Below the pieces are notes generated by a model. It saw nothing but the letters and a program-made list of their open reading frames with translations, did no database searches and had not been told where the DNA came from. A DNA stretch of 44,760 nucleotides. Source: Pseudomonadota bacterium (GTDB lineage: Bacteria; Pseudomonadota; Alphaproteobacteria; Azospirillales; Azospirillaceae). The number at the start of each line of letters is the position of its first letter. The stretch's first letter is position 1. The stretch spans positions 1 to 44,760 of the forward strand of contig JAFAFA010000148.1 of assembly GCA_023423695.1 (NCBI GenBank), given 5' to 3'. Shown here piece after piece: positions 25,005 to 33,864 of this stretch. The position numbers were made by a program, and so were the translations under genes.

Positions 25005-25865
25005 ATGGATCTGCTCATTCAACTGACCCTGAACGGCCTGTTCAACGGCGCGCATTTCGCCCTGCTGGCTATGGGCTTCGCGTTGATCTTCGGCACCACC
25101 GGGGTCGTGCATTTCGCCTACGGGCCGGTCTACGCGGTCGGCGCCTACGTCATCTGGGCGCTGGTGGCGCTGGCCGGGCTGCCCTTCTGGGTGGCGGTGG
25201 GGCTCGGCGTCGCCGCCACGGCGGCGCTGGGGGTTGCGAGCTATCTTTTCATCTACCGCCCGTTCGAGATCGGCGGCAGCCCCCCCTTCGTCGTGCTGGT
25301 CGCCTCGCTCGGCCTGTTCATCGTCATCAAGAACCTGATCGGCATCGTCTTCGGCACCGACGTCAAGACGGTCGACGTCACCTACGACGTCCATTTCGTC
25401 GGCAACGCCTTCTTCACCACGGTGCAGGTAGGCCAGGTGCTGGCGGCGCTGCTGGTCGGCGGCGGCATTGCGCTGTTCCTGCGGACCAGCCGCTACGGCA
25501 AGGCCATCCGTGCCATGGCCGACAACCGCGAGATGGCGACCGTCATCGGCATCGACACCACGCGGCTGTCCATCCTGGTCTTCGCGCTGGGCTCGGCGGT
25601 GTCGGCGGTCGCCGGGGCGCTGGTGCTGCTGCGCGACGGGCTCAACCCCAACATGGGCTTCGGCGCCGTCTTCGTCGCCTTCGTCGCGGTGATCGTCGGC
25701 GGGGTCGGCTCGCTGCGCGGCGCGGTCGTCGCCGGTTTCCTGCTGGCTTTCGTGCAGAGCCTGGGCATGTGGCAGATCCCGACCGAGTGGCAGAACACCA
25801 TCGTCTTCGTCGTGCTGTTCGGGTTCCTGCTGGCCCGGCCGTCCGGCATCGTCCGGCGGGCGTGA
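25005..25865 (+). CDS. Branched-chain-type ABC permease LivH (system 2)
   Basis: 286 residues from ATG at 25005 (AGGAG upstream). LivH features: LTLNGLFNGAHFALLAMGFA, GTTGVVHFAYGPVYAVGAYV and the conserved C-terminal block AFVAVIVGGVGSLRGAVVAG. About eight membrane segments, inner membrane. It pairs with the LivM half of the next gene, 15 bp downstream. Confidence 0.93.
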   Translation: MDLLIQLTLNGLFNGAHFALLAMGFALIFGTTGVVHFAYGPVYAVGAYVIWALVALAGLPFWVAVGLGVAATAALGVASYLFIYRPFEIGGSPPFVVLVASLGLFIVIKNLIGIVFGTDVKTVDVTYDVHFVGNAFFTTVQVGQVLAALLVGGGIALFLRTSRYGKAIRAMADNREMATVIGIDTTRLSILVFALGSAVSAVAGALVLLRDGLNPNMGFGAVFVAFVAVIVGGVGSLRGAVVAGFLLAFVQSLGMWQIPTEWQNTIVFVVLFGFLLARPSGIVRRA

Positions 25866-25880
25866 GGAGGCCCGGAAACC

Positions 25881-27581
25881 ATGGAATACCTTGCCCACGT
25901 CTTCGTCATGGTCTGCCTCTACGGCATCCTGGCGACCTCCTTCAACCTGCTGATCGGCTTCGGCGGCATCTTCGCCCTGGCGCACGCCACCTTCTACGCC
26001 AGCGGGGCCTACGCCGCCGGCATCCTGGCGACGAAGCTCGGCATCGGCTTTCCCTTCACCATGCTGGCCGGGATGACCGTCACCGCCGCGATCGGCCTGC
26101 TGGTCGCCTTCCCCGCCATGCGGGTGGGCAGCCATTATCTGGTCGTCGTCACGCTGGCGCTCCAGGCCATCACCATCGACGTGCTGATGAACAGCAAGCC
26201 GATCACCGGCGGGCCGGACGGCATCGGCGGCATTCCCCCGGTGTCGCTGTTCGGCACCGCGCTGAACAATCCGGTGGCCTTCCTGCCGCTGGCGGCGGTG
26301 ATGGCGGCGCTGTGCTGCGCGGTGGCCTGGAGGCTCGGCGCCTCGCCTTTCGGCCGCTCGCTACGCGCCATGCGCGAGAACGAGGCGGCGGCCCAGGCGG
26401 TCGGCAAGAACCTCGTCCGCATGAAGTTGGTGGTCTTCGCCCTGTCGGCCGGATTGGCGTCGGTCGCGGGATCGCTGGTCGCCCACTACATCGCCTTCGT
26501 CAACCCGGAATCCTTCACCATCGAGGAGACCATCCTCATCCTCGCCATGGTGATCCTCGGCGGCATGGGCAATCTGTGGGGCTCGCTGGCCGGTGCCGCG
26601 ATCCTGGTGCTGCTGCCCGAGGGGCTGAAGTTCGTGCATGTGCCTGGCGACATCGCCGACATGGTGCGGCAGGTGATCTACGGCGTGGTCCTGATCGTCA
26701 TCCTGCGGCTGCGTCCTGAGGGGCTGTTCCCCGAGACGGTATTCCGTCCGCCGACCGGCGCGGTTCTGCCGACGGTTCCCGCCAACGGTCCCGCGTCGGC
26801 GCTGGTCCGCGCCGAGGGCACGCCGGGCGAGGTGGTGGTCTCCGCCAAGGCGCTGGCCAAGAGCTTTGGCGGCATCAAGGCGGTCAAGGATCTGACCATC
26901 GACCTGCGGCGCGGCCAGATCGTCGGGCTGATCGGTCCCAACGGCGCTGGCAAGACGACCGCCTTCAACCTGCTCTCCGGCTTCCTGCGGCCGACGAGCG
27001 GCACCATCCTCTACCGGGGCCGCGACCTGACCGCGCTGAAGCCGCACGAGGTCGTCGCCGCCGGGCTGGCGCGCTCCTTCCAAGATCTCAAGCTGTTCAC
27101 CAGGCTCAGCGTCGTCGAGAACATCCTGGTCTCGCTGCCCAAACAGCAGGGCGACCGCCTGTTCGACGTCTATTTGCGGCCCGGCCGCGTCCGCCGGGCC
27201 GAGCGGGAGAACGTCGCCCGCGCGCTGGAGATCGCCTCCTTCGTCGGGCTGCTCGCCAAGGCCGACGAGGTCGCCGCCAACCTGTCCTACGCCGAGGAGA
27301 AGCTGCTGGTCATCGCCCGGCTGCTGGCGACCGGGGCCGACGTGCTGCTGCTCGACGAACCGCTGTCGGGCCTCGACACCGGCACGGTGGAGCGCATCTG
27401 CGGTGTGCTGCGCGATCTGGCGCGGGCCAACAAGGCCATCTGCATCATCGAACACAATCTGGAGGTCATCCGCGGCGTCTGCGACGAGATCGTCTTCATC
27501 GACGAGGGCCGCGTGCTGACCAAGGGACCGCCGGACACGCTGATGCGCGACCGCGAACTGGCCGAGAGGTACTTCGGATGA
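25881..27581 (+). CDS. LivM-LivG fusion: permease plus ATPase (system 2)
   Basis: 566 residues. LivM portion to about residue 300 (FNLLIGFGGIFALAHATFYA, EETILILAMVILGGMGNLWG), then a linker and a LivG-type ATPase: Walker A GPNGAGKTT near 352, signature NLSYAEEKLLVIA, Walker B DVLLLDEPLSGLD, switch His in IIEHNLEVI. Same fusion design as system 1 but clearly diverged, so both systems descend from an ancestral fused type rather than a recent duplication. Overlaps livF by ATGA. Confidence 0.95.
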   Translation: MEYLAHVFVMVCLYGILATSFNLLIGFGGIFALAHATFYASGAYAAGILATKLGIGFPFTMLAGMTVTAAIGLLVAFPAMRVGSHYLVVVTLALQAITIDVLMNSKPITGGPDGIGGIPPVSLFGTALNNPVAFLPLAAVMAALCCAVAWRLGASPFGRSLRAMRENEAAAQAVGKNLVRMKLVVFALSAGLASVAGSLVAHYIAFVNPESFTIEETILILAMVILGGMGNLWGSLAGAAILVLLPEGLKFVHVPGDIADMVRQVIYGVVLIVILRLRPEGLFPETVFRPPTGAVLPTVPANGPASALVRAEGTPGEVVVSAKALAKSFGGIKAVKDLTIDLRRGQIVGLIGPNGAGKTTAFNLLSGFLRPTSGTILYRGRDLTALKPHEVVAAGLARSFQDLKLFTRLSVVENILVSLPKQQGDRLFDVYLRPGRVRRAERENVARALEIASFVGLLAKADEVAANLSYAEEKLLVIARLLATGADVLLLDEPLSGLDTGTVERICGVLRDLARANKAICIIEHNLEVIRGVCDEIVFIDEGRVLTKGPPDTLMRDRELAERYFG

Positions 27582-28312
27582 CCGAGATTCACGCGATGCC
27601 GATTGCCGAACCTCTGCTTGAGGTGCGGGGCTTGAGCGCCGGATACGGCAAGCGGGCTGTGGTCCATGACGTGGACCTGACGGTGCGGGCCGGGGAGATC
27701 CGCGTGCTGTTGGGCCACAACGGGGCCGGCAAGACGACGCTGGTGCGCTCGGTCTTCGGGCTGATCCGGCCGTCCTCCGGCAGCGTCCGCTACCGTGGCG
27801 AGGACATCACCAAGCGGCGCTGCGCCGACAACGTCAAGGCGGGGATCGCGCTGGTGCCGCAGGGGCACGGCATCTTCCGCAGCCTGACGGTGCGCGAGAA
27901 CCTGGAACTCGGCGCCTACACTGCCGACGACCCGGCCGCCGCGCGGACCAACCGCGACGCGGTGATGGACCTCTTTCCCATCCTGCGCGAGCGCGCCAGC
28001 CAGATCGCCGGCACCATGTCGGGCGGGCAGCAGCAGATGCTCGCCATGGGGATGGCGCTGATGCACCGCCCCGACGTCATGATCCTCGACGAACCCTCCA
28101 TCGGCCTCGCCCCCAACCTTGTTCAGCGTGTCATGGAGGCGATCGCCGAGGTGAACCGCGCGCTGCGCATGGCCGTGCTGATGGTCGAGCAGAACGTCGT
28201 CCACGCCCTGCCGATCGCGCAGAGCGTCACCGTACTGCGCACCGGCCGCAAGATCTACGAGGGCGCGCCCGAACCGCTGGGCGACCGCCAGTACTTGATG
28301 ACCCTTTTCTAA
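27578..28312 (+). CDS. ABC transporter ATPase LivF (system 2)
   Basis: 244 residues. Walker A GHNGAGKTT, LivF block GIALVPQGHGIFRSLTVREN, signature MSGGQQQMLAMGMAL, Walker B VMILDEPSIGLAP, switch VEQNVVHAL. It completes transporter 2, whose order is receptor, LivH, LivMG, LivF. The PRISE-type reductase starts 27 bp later in the same direction. Confidence 0.94.
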   Translation: MTEIHAMPIAEPLLEVRGLSAGYGKRAVVHDVDLTVRAGEIRVLLGHNGAGKTTLVRSVFGLIRPSSGSVRYRGEDITKRRCADNVKAGIALVPQGHGIFRSLTVRENLELGAYTADDPAAARTNRDAVMDLFPILRERASQIAGTMSGGQQQMLAMGMALMHRPDVMILDEPSIGLAPNLVQRVMEAIAEVNRALRMAVLMVEQNVVHALPIAQSVTVLRTGRKIYEGAPEPLGDRQYLMTLF

Positions 28313-28339
28313 GAAAATTCCCACACAAGGATCGACTTC

Positions 28340-29413
28340 ATGACCCGTCAGAAGATGCTGATCGTCGGCGCTCTCGGCACCGTCGGCCGCCCGATGCTGG
28401 AATATTTCGAGGCGTCGCCCGATTGGGACGTCTGCGGCGTGTCGCGCCGCACCCCCGATTTCGAGACCACGGCCGAATGGGCCGCCATCGACCTGCGCAA
28501 CCCCGACGACTGCCGCAAGCTGCGCGAGATCAAGGGTGTCACCAACATCTGCTACACTGCCGTCTACGAGAAGCCCGACGTGACGCGCGGCTGGTCGGAG
28601 TGGGATCATGTCGAGACCAACCTCGCCATGTTGAAGAACGTGGTCGAGAACGTCGAGGCAGTGTCGCCCAACCTGCGCCACATCACGCTGCTGCAGGGCA
28701 CCAAGGCCTATGGCGGCCATCTCGGCCCCTTCCGCCAGCCGGCGCGCGAGAGCGACAAGCGCTACATGCGTCCGAATTTCTACTACGACCAGCAGGACTG
28801 GATCAGTGAGCGCCAGCAGGGCAAGGAGTGGAGCTGGAGCGTGCTGCGCCCGCAGATCGTCTGCGGCCTCGCCATCGGCAGCCCGCTGAACATCATCACC
28901 GCCATCGGCGTCTTCGCCGCCGTGTCGCGCGAATACGGCCTGCCGTTGCGCTTCCCCGGCGGCGCGTCGCGCATCGGGGAGGCGACCGACGCGCGGCTGA
29001 TCGCCAAGGCCGCCGAATGGGCCGGCACCAGCCCGCAATGCGCCAACCAAGTCTTCAACATCGCCAACGGCGACGTCTATGTCTGGGAGAACGTCTTCCC
29101 CAAGGTGGCCGAGCTGTTCCACATGGAGCTGGAACCGGCGCAGCCCTTTTCGCTCGCCCGCATCATGCCGCAGAACGAGCCGATCTGGGACCGCGTGGTC
29201 GCCAAGCACCAGTTGAAGCCCTACAAATACAGCGAAGTGGTGCCGTCCTGGCAGTTCGCCGACTTCCTGTTCGGCTACGGCCAGCGTCCCAACCCGCACC
29301 ACATGAGCACGATCAAGGCGCGTAAGCTGGGCTTCCACGAGTGCGTCGACACTGAGGAGATGTTCGTCGATCTCCTGCAAGAGCTGCAGAAGCGGCGCAT
29401 TCTGCCGGAATGA
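28340..29413 (+). CDS. PRISE-type enone reductase (SDR family)
   Basis: 357 residues. Rossmann start MLIVGALGTVGRPMLEYF with G10-x-x-G13-x-x-G16. The PRISE (progesterone 5-beta-reductase/iridoid synthase-like) signatures are present: LLQGTKAYGG near residue 120, containing the family's catalytic Lys position, and NFYYDQQDWI near 147, containing its Tyr, in place of the classic SDR YxxxK. Family members reduce activated C=C bonds of enones with NADPH; bacterial homologues are poorly characterised. It lies between transporter 2 and a ligase with tight spacing (27 bp; ATGA overlap region), so it likely acts on the transported compound. Confidence 0.88.
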   Translation: MTRQKMLIVGALGTVGRPMLEYFEASPDWDVCGVSRRTPDFETTAEWAAIDLRNPDDCRKLREIKGVTNICYTAVYEKPDVTRGWSEWDHVETNLAMLKNVVENVEAVSPNLRHITLLQGTKAYGGHLGPFRQPARESDKRYMRPNFYYDQQDWISERQQGKEWSWSVLRPQIVCGLAIGSPLNIITAIGVFAAVSREYGLPLRFPGGASRIGEATDARLIAKAAEWAGTSPQCANQVFNIANGDVYVWENVFPKVAELFHMELEPAQPFSLARIMPQNEPIWDRVVAKHQLKPYKYSEVVPSWQFADFLFGYGQRPNPHHMSTIKARKLGFHECVDTEEMFVDLLQELQKRRILPE

Positions 29414-29427
29414 GGAGGACCGCCGCC

Positions 29428-31014
29428 ATGACGACCAAGCGCAGCGTTCACGGCGTTCCGGTGGAGTGGGAGACTCTGCCGGCGCTGGTTGCGGCCCGCG
29501 CGGCGCAGCACGGGGACCTTCCCCGGTTGACCGTCGCCGGGCAGGCGATGAGCTACCGGGAACTGGACGACGAGTCCTCCCTGGTGGCCGCCAACCTGCA
29601 CCGGCTGGGGGTGCGCCGGGGCGACCGGATCGCCTGTTTCCTGCGCAACTCGCCAGAGCATCTCGTGACCTGGGTCGCTGCCGGAAAGCTGGGGGCGATC
29701 TGGGTGCCGCTGAACGCCGGTCTGGTCGGCGAGGATCTCGTCCATACCCTGGCCAACGCCGTGCCCGCCGTGCTGGTCGTGGACGAGGAACTGGCGTACC
29801 GGGTCGCGGCGGTCGAAGAAAGGCTACCGCCGATGCGGATCTTTCAGACAGGGGAGGGCAGGGACCGTCCCGCCTTCGCCGAATTGCTGGAACCGGGAGC
29901 GGCATTGCCGATGGTCGAGATATCCGGCGGCGATCCGGCGGTGATCATTTACACCGGCGGTACCACCGGCCTGCCCAAGGGTGCCCTGCTGCCGCATTTC
30001 GCCTGGATCGCGGCGGGGATGCGCTATGTGGAGGCCTTCGAAACCCGGCCGGACGACGTGCATTACTCGATCCTGACGCTGTTCCACGTCGGCGGGCTGA
30101 TGCTGGGGGTGGTAGGTCCGATGGTCGCCGACATCCCGACCGTCATCGACCGCCGCTTCAGCGGCAGCAATTTCTGGGCACGAGCGCGCGAGACCGGGGC
30201 GACTATCGTCGATCTGATCGGCACCATGATCACCGTGCTGGTCGAGCAGCCGGAGGGGCCGGGCGACCGCGATCACCGGGTGCGGGTCTCGCTGGGAGTG
30301 ACCGGGCAGATCCCGCCCACCGTGGCCGACCGTTTCGTCGAGCGGTATGGTGTCGGCTTCGTCAGCGTCTATTCGCTGACCGAGACCGGCGGCGTGCTGA
30401 TCGTCAACAACCGGATGGACTCGCCCAAGCCGCGGGCCAACGGCTTGCCTCATGGCTGGGCCGACGTTGCCATTCTGGACGAGGGCGACCAGCCCATGCC
30501 GCCGGGCGCCATCGGCCAGATCGCATTGCGCCCGCGCTACCCGCACATCTTCATGTCGGGCTATTTCAGCGCGCCGGAACGTACGCTGGAGTGCCTGTCG
30601 AACCAGTGGCTACACACGGGCGATCTGGGATATCTGGACGAGGACGGCTTCCTCTTCTTCACCGGCCGTCAGGCCCATTGGCTGCGCCGTCGAGGCGAGA
30701 ACATCTCGGCCTACGAGGTGGAAAGCGTGCTCAGCCATTGCCCCGGCGTGCGCGAGGTAGTGGTGGTCGGCGCACCCTCCGAGAAGGGGGAGGAGGACGT
30801 GAAGGCCTTCGTCATCCGTGAGGTCGGCAGCGATGTGGCGCCTGCCACCATCGCTGCGTGGTGCGAGGGCCGCATGGCGGCCTTCAAGATCCCGCGCTTC
30901 ATCGCCTTCGTAGACGAGTTCCCGCGTTCCGTCACCAAGCGCGAGATCGAACGCCACAAACTGCGGGAGTTGCCGAACGACCGTGTCTGGGACCGCGAGC
31001 GCCAAGCCGGATAA
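29428..31014 (+). CDS. Acyl-CoA synthetase (AMP-forming), second copy
   Basis: 528 residues from ATG at 29428; the AGGAGG at 29411-29416 favours this over ATG 29410. ANL motifs: IYTGGTTGLPKGALLPH, VYSLTETGGV (adenine-binding TE), HTGDLGYLDEDGFLFFTGRQ, and C-terminal PRSVTKREIERHKL with Lys residues in the catalytic loop position. The style is closest to carnitine/crotonobetaine-CoA-ligase-like (CaiC) enzymes. It differs strongly from the ligase at 6363, so the two probably activate different acids. Last gene of the island before debris. Confidence 0.9.
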   Translation: MTTKRSVHGVPVEWETLPALVAARAAQHGDLPRLTVAGQAMSYRELDDESSLVAANLHRLGVRRGDRIACFLRNSPEHLVTWVAAGKLGAIWVPLNAGLVGEDLVHTLANAVPAVLVVDEELAYRVAAVEERLPPMRIFQTGEGRDRPAFAELLEPGAALPMVEISGGDPAVIIYTGGTTGLPKGALLPHFAWIAAGMRYVEAFETRPDDVHYSILTLFHVGGLMLGVVGPMVADIPTVIDRRFSGSNFWARARETGATIVDLIGTMITVLVEQPEGPGDRDHRVRVSLGVTGQIPPTVADRFVERYGVGFVSVYSLTETGGVLIVNNRMDSPKPRANGLPHGWADVAILDEGDQPMPPGAIGQIALRPRYPHIFMSGYFSAPERTLECLSNQWLHTGDLGYLDEDGFLFFTGRQAHWLRRRGENISAYEVESVLSHCPGVREVVVVGAPSEKGEEDVKAFVIREVGSDVAPATIAAWCEGRMAAFKIPRFIAFVDEFPRSVTKREIERHKLRELPNDRVWDRERQAG

Positions 31015-31036
31015 GGTGTGATGATCTTGCCCCGGT

Positions 31037-31387
31037 TTGGTGGCTCTTGCGCACTTTGCGTGGATGGTCCGGGTTAGGGTGGCGAACAGCTTCTCACGGC
31101 ACTACTACGATCTCGCGATGCTCCTCGACACTGACGACGGCAAGATCGCCGCTACGGACTTCGATCTTTTTGTGCAGGCTGCTAAACACAAGACCACGTT
31201 CTTTCGTTCCGGCTGGGCCAATTACGACATCACCCGTCCGGGAACGCCGCAGCTCTTGCCGCGCGAGACGAGGATCAAGGACCTCCGCGCGGACTACAGA
31301 GCAATGACATCAATGATTTTGATGAAGGTCCTCTATCATTTGATGACATACTTGCGAAGATTGCGACGCTTCAAGAAACAATAAATA
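31037..31387 (+). pseudogene. AbiEii/AbiGii-like nucleotidyltransferase toxin, 3' remnant
   Basis: The frame reads SRHYYDLAMLLDTDDGKIAA, AKHKTTFFRSGWANYD, PGTPQLLPRETRIKDLRADY, matching the C-terminal half of AbiEii-type toxins. Near 31318 a run of T appears one base short: the following SFDDILAKIATLQETIN, which fits the family's C-terminus, is in another frame. The N-terminal nucleotidyltransferase half is absent. No AbiEi antitoxin gene is present. A vestige of a phage-defence or plasmid-maintenance pair at the island's edge. Confidence 0.7.
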
Positions 31388-31389
31388 GC

Positions 31390-31646
31390 GGACTCGGACT
31401 GGCGCTGCGCCTCCACTCCGACGCGGGGCAGACAACGGAGGTTGCCGTCTGTGTCAGGGTACTTGACCGCATGATCGATTTTCGGCGCTCGAACTCCGTC
31501 CGAGTCACATGATCAGCGGTGGGCGGGGGGTGAACTTCAATTTCGTCAGCTTTCGCGCCAGCTTGATTATTGCGGCAGTGCCGCCGTAGAGGACCCCCTC
31601 CCTTTTGGAGGAGATGCATGCGCTGTCCGCACTGCCACTCGACGGT
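31390..31646. other. Unassigned debris between toxin and etfB remnants
   Basis: No intact gene. On the minus strand one frame reads VLYGGTAAIIKLARKLTKLK and ends FTPRPPLIM, possibly the C-terminus of a lost protein or transposase, not identified. The etfB remnant is fused to this sequence at about 31646. Confidence 0.3.
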
Positions 31647-31727
31647 CTCGACGCCGCTGCCATCCGCCTTGACGCGGATCTTCACATTGTAGTCGACGAC
31701 CCGCTTCACGGGCACCAGGATCTTCAT
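31647..31727 (-). pseudogene. etfB: etfB (electron-transfer flavoprotein beta), 5' fragment
   Basis: From ATG at 31727 the minus strand reads MKILVPVKRVVDYNVKIRVK then ADGSGVE, the standard opening of proteobacterial EtfB. Homology ends after 27 codons, where unrelated sequence begins. It follows lpd by 35 bp in the same direction, so lpd and etfB once formed an operon that was cut by a rearrangement. ETF would be the electron acceptor of the island's acyl-CoA dehydrogenase. Confidence 0.8.
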
Positions 31728-31762
31728 TGACTTGTTCCGTTCAGGTGCGACCAGAGAGTTTG

Positions 31763-33160
31763 TCAGATGTGAATCGCCCGGCCGGCTGCGGCGAGTACCG
31801 ACTCGTGCATCATTTCCGATAGAGTCGGGTGCGGGAACACCGTATGCATTAGCTCGGCCTCCGTCGTCTCCATGGTCTTGGCGACGGTGTAGCCCTGGAT
31901 CAGTTCTGTGACTTCCGCACCGATCATGTGGGCCCCGAGCAGTTCGCCGGTATTGGCATTGAATACGGTCTTGACCATGCCTTCCGTCTCGCCCAGCGCG
32001 ATGGCCTTGCCGTTGCCGATGAAGGGGAAGCGGCCGACCTTAACCTCGTAGCCCTTCTCCTTGGCCTTCTTTTCCGTCAGGCCGACAGAGGCGATCTGCG
32101 GGTGCGAGTAGGTGCAGCTAGGGATACCGAGGATGTTCAGCCCATTCGGGTGCTTGCCGGCGATGTGCTCGGCCACGATCACACCCTCGTGGCTGGCCTT
32201 GTGGGCGAGCCAGGGGGCGCCGGTCACATCGCCGATGGCATACACGCCAGGCTCATCGGTCTCGCACATCGCGTTGGTCTGGATGTGGCCGCGGTCCAGC
32301 TTCACCTTGGTGCCTTCCAGCCCCAGGTTCTCAGTGTTCGGCGTTATGCCAACGGCGACGATGGCGCGGTCGACCGTGATGTCCTCGGTCTTGCCACCGG
32401 CCTCAACCGCGACGGTGACGCTGTCTGCGGTCTTGCGCAGGTTGCCGGCCTTGCCACCGGTGATGATGCGCATGCCCTGCTTCTCGAAGGACTTGTGGGC
32501 CATCGCCGAGATCTCCTCATCCTCCACCGGGAGGATGCGGTCCATCACCTCGACCACCGTCACCTTGGCGCCCATCTCGTTGTAGAAGCTGGCGAACTCG
32601 ATGCCGATGGCGCCGGAGCCGATGACCAGCAGCGACTTTGGCATGACGTCCGGGGTCATCGCCTTGCGGTAGGTCCAGACCAGCTTGCCGTCGTCCTCCA
32701 GCCCCGGCAGGGCGCGGGCGCGGGCGCCGGTGGCGATGATGATGTGCTTGGCGCCGAAGGTGTTGACCGGGGCTTCGCCCTTGGTCACGGCGACGAGGCC
32801 CTTGCCGGCCAACTTGGCGGCGCCCTCGATGACGGTGACCTTGTTCTTCTTCAGCAAGTGCTTGACGCCGTCGTTGAGCTGGTTGGCGACCTTGCGCGAG
32901 CGCTGGACGACCTTGTCGAGGTCGAAGCCCGGGTTCTGGATGACCAAGCCGTAGTCGTTGGCATGCTTGGCGTTGCGCAGCACCTCGGCCGAGCGCAGCA
33001 GCGCCTTGGTCGGGATGCAGCCCCAGTTCAGGCAAATGCCGCCGAGATTTTCACGCTCGACGACGGCGGTATGCAGGCCCAACTGGGCGGCACGGATCGC
33101 CGCCACGTAACCGCCCGGCCCACCGCCGATGATGATGACGTCGTAAGAGTGAAGGCTCAT
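31763..33160 (-). CDS. lpd: Dihydrolipoamide dehydrogenase (E3)
   Basis: 465 residues, complete. FAD site IIIGGGPGGYVAAIRAAQLG, redox disulfide Cys43/Cys48 in GGICLNWGCIPTKALL, NAD site VIGSGAIGIEFASFYNEMGA, GVYAIGDVTGAPWLAHKA, and the C-terminal FPHPTLSEMMHES with the catalytic His-Glu pair. It reoxidises dihydrolipoyl E2 with NAD. It could serve the E1/E2 complex encoded at 9164-13250, which lacks its own E3 gene. Its immediate upstream neighbour is a deleted livF remnant, so its original promoter may have been lost or replaced. Confidence 0.96.
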   Translation of the reverse strand: MSLHSYDVIIIGGGPGGYVAAIRAAQLGLHTAVVERENLGGICLNWGCIPTKALLRSAEVLRNAKHANDYGLVIQNPGFDLDKVVQRSRKVANQLNDGVKHLLKKNKVTVIEGAAKLAGKGLVAVTKGEAPVNTFGAKHIIIATGARARALPGLEDDGKLVWTYRKAMTPDVMPKSLLVIGSGAIGIEFASFYNEMGAKVTVVEVMDRILPVEDEEISAMAHKSFEKQGMRIITGGKAGNLRKTADSVTVAVEAGGKTEDITVDRAIVAVGITPNTENLGLEGTKVKLDRGHIQTNAMCETDEPGVYAIGDVTGAPWLAHKASHEGVIVAEHIAGKHPNGLNILGIPSCTYSHPQIASVGLTEKKAKEKGYEVKVGRFPFIGNGKAIALGETEGMVKTVFNANTGELLGAHMIGAEVTELIQGYTVAKTMETTEAELMHTVFPHPTLSEMMHESVLAAAGRAIHI

Positions 33161-33169
33161 GTCTGTTCC

Positions 33170-33450
33170 TCAGTCTGAAGCCCGCGGCCGCTCACCCGCC
33201 CCGCCGCTGCGCACCACCTCCCCACACAGCAGGATGGTGGTGCCGCGCTTGCGGCAGACGGACTCGATGAAGCTGAAGATCTGCTGGACTATCACCGGGG
33301 CCAGCCCCAGCGATGGTTCGTCGAGCAACAGGTAGCGCGGCTCGTGGATCAGCGCCGCCGATAGGATCACCATCTGCCGCTGCCCGCCCGACAGCGTGCC
33401 GGCCGAGGTGCGAAGGCGCGCTGTCAGCATCGGCAACCGTTCGTAGTGGT
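33170..33450 (-). pseudogene. Deleted livF copy
   Basis: The minus strand encodes LPMLTARLRTSAGTLSGGQ, SAALIHEPRYLLLDEPSLGL and QQIFSFIESVCRKRGTTILL, almost identical to the C-terminal half of LivF at 17577. After ILLC about 20 residues are missing and the text jumps to GEVVRSG. The N-terminal half, including Walker A, is gone and replaced by a livK leader (33451-33516). It is a product of internal deletion of a second liv operon and ends 9 bp before the lpd start. Confidence 0.85.
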
Positions 33451-33516
33451 CGATAGGGCGATGGTGGCGGTCAGGGTGGCGGCCCCGATAAGGCCAATGA
33501 CGGAACAACGGTGCAT
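33451..33516 (-). pseudogene. livK signal-peptide remnant of second cluster copy
   Basis: From ATG at 33516 the minus strand reads MHRCSVIGLIGAATLTATIA, matching the start of the receptor at 13619 (MHRRSVIGLIGAAALTATIA), with a similar ribosome-binding leader GGGAGGGGAAAGCGTC. At about 33451 the match ends and joins livF sequence. More than 4 kb present in the intact cluster (rest of livK, livH, livMG, start of livF) is missing here. Confidence 0.85.
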
Positions 33517-33566
33517 GACGCTTTCCCCTCCCATGAACGGCGGATCGTAACGTACCGCCTTCCAAA

Positions 33567-33582
33567 ATGAATTATGAGTCAT
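33567..33582. promoter_or_regulatory. Palindromic operator, livK side of decayed cluster
   Basis: ATGAATTATGAGTCAT, upstream of the livK remnant start by 51-66 bp, the counterpart of 13551-13566 (ATGACTCATAGTTCAT, in inverted orientation). Its retention suggests the promoter here could still drive lpd. Confidence 0.6.
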
Positions 33583-33794
33583 TTTTCATATTTAATGTAG
33601 CTGGAGCAAACTGCGGGCGCAACGACATAAATGCATTCGCCTAGCGTTTCACCCAGGCACTCACCCTTTGCTGATTCTGCAAGGGTAATAAATTCCATTA
33701 GAAACAAGGAGTCTTCGGGTCTGGCCGAAACGAGGCCGGTGTGGAAAAGAACCGCAAGCACGACCATTCCGCAACAACATCGCTTCGCGGAAAA

Positions 33795-33810
33795 ATGAAC
33801 GATAATTCAT
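33795..33810. promoter_or_regulatory. Palindromic operator, E1alpha side of decayed cluster
   Basis: ATGAACGATAATTCAT, 55-70 bp upstream of the E1alpha remnant start at 33865, equivalent to 13307-13322. The downstream leader GCGAAGGGAGGCACCC ATG is identical to that of the intact gene. Confidence 0.6.
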
Positions 33811-33864
33811 TATTCTCTCAACATGCGAAGCATAGCCCGCACCAAGACGCGAAGGGAGGCACCC

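Noticed and set aside
27287..29905. 872-residue minus-strand frame
   Set aside because: Antisense to livF, the PRISE-type reductase and the ligase, which all have clear motifs; no recognisable domain in the frame.
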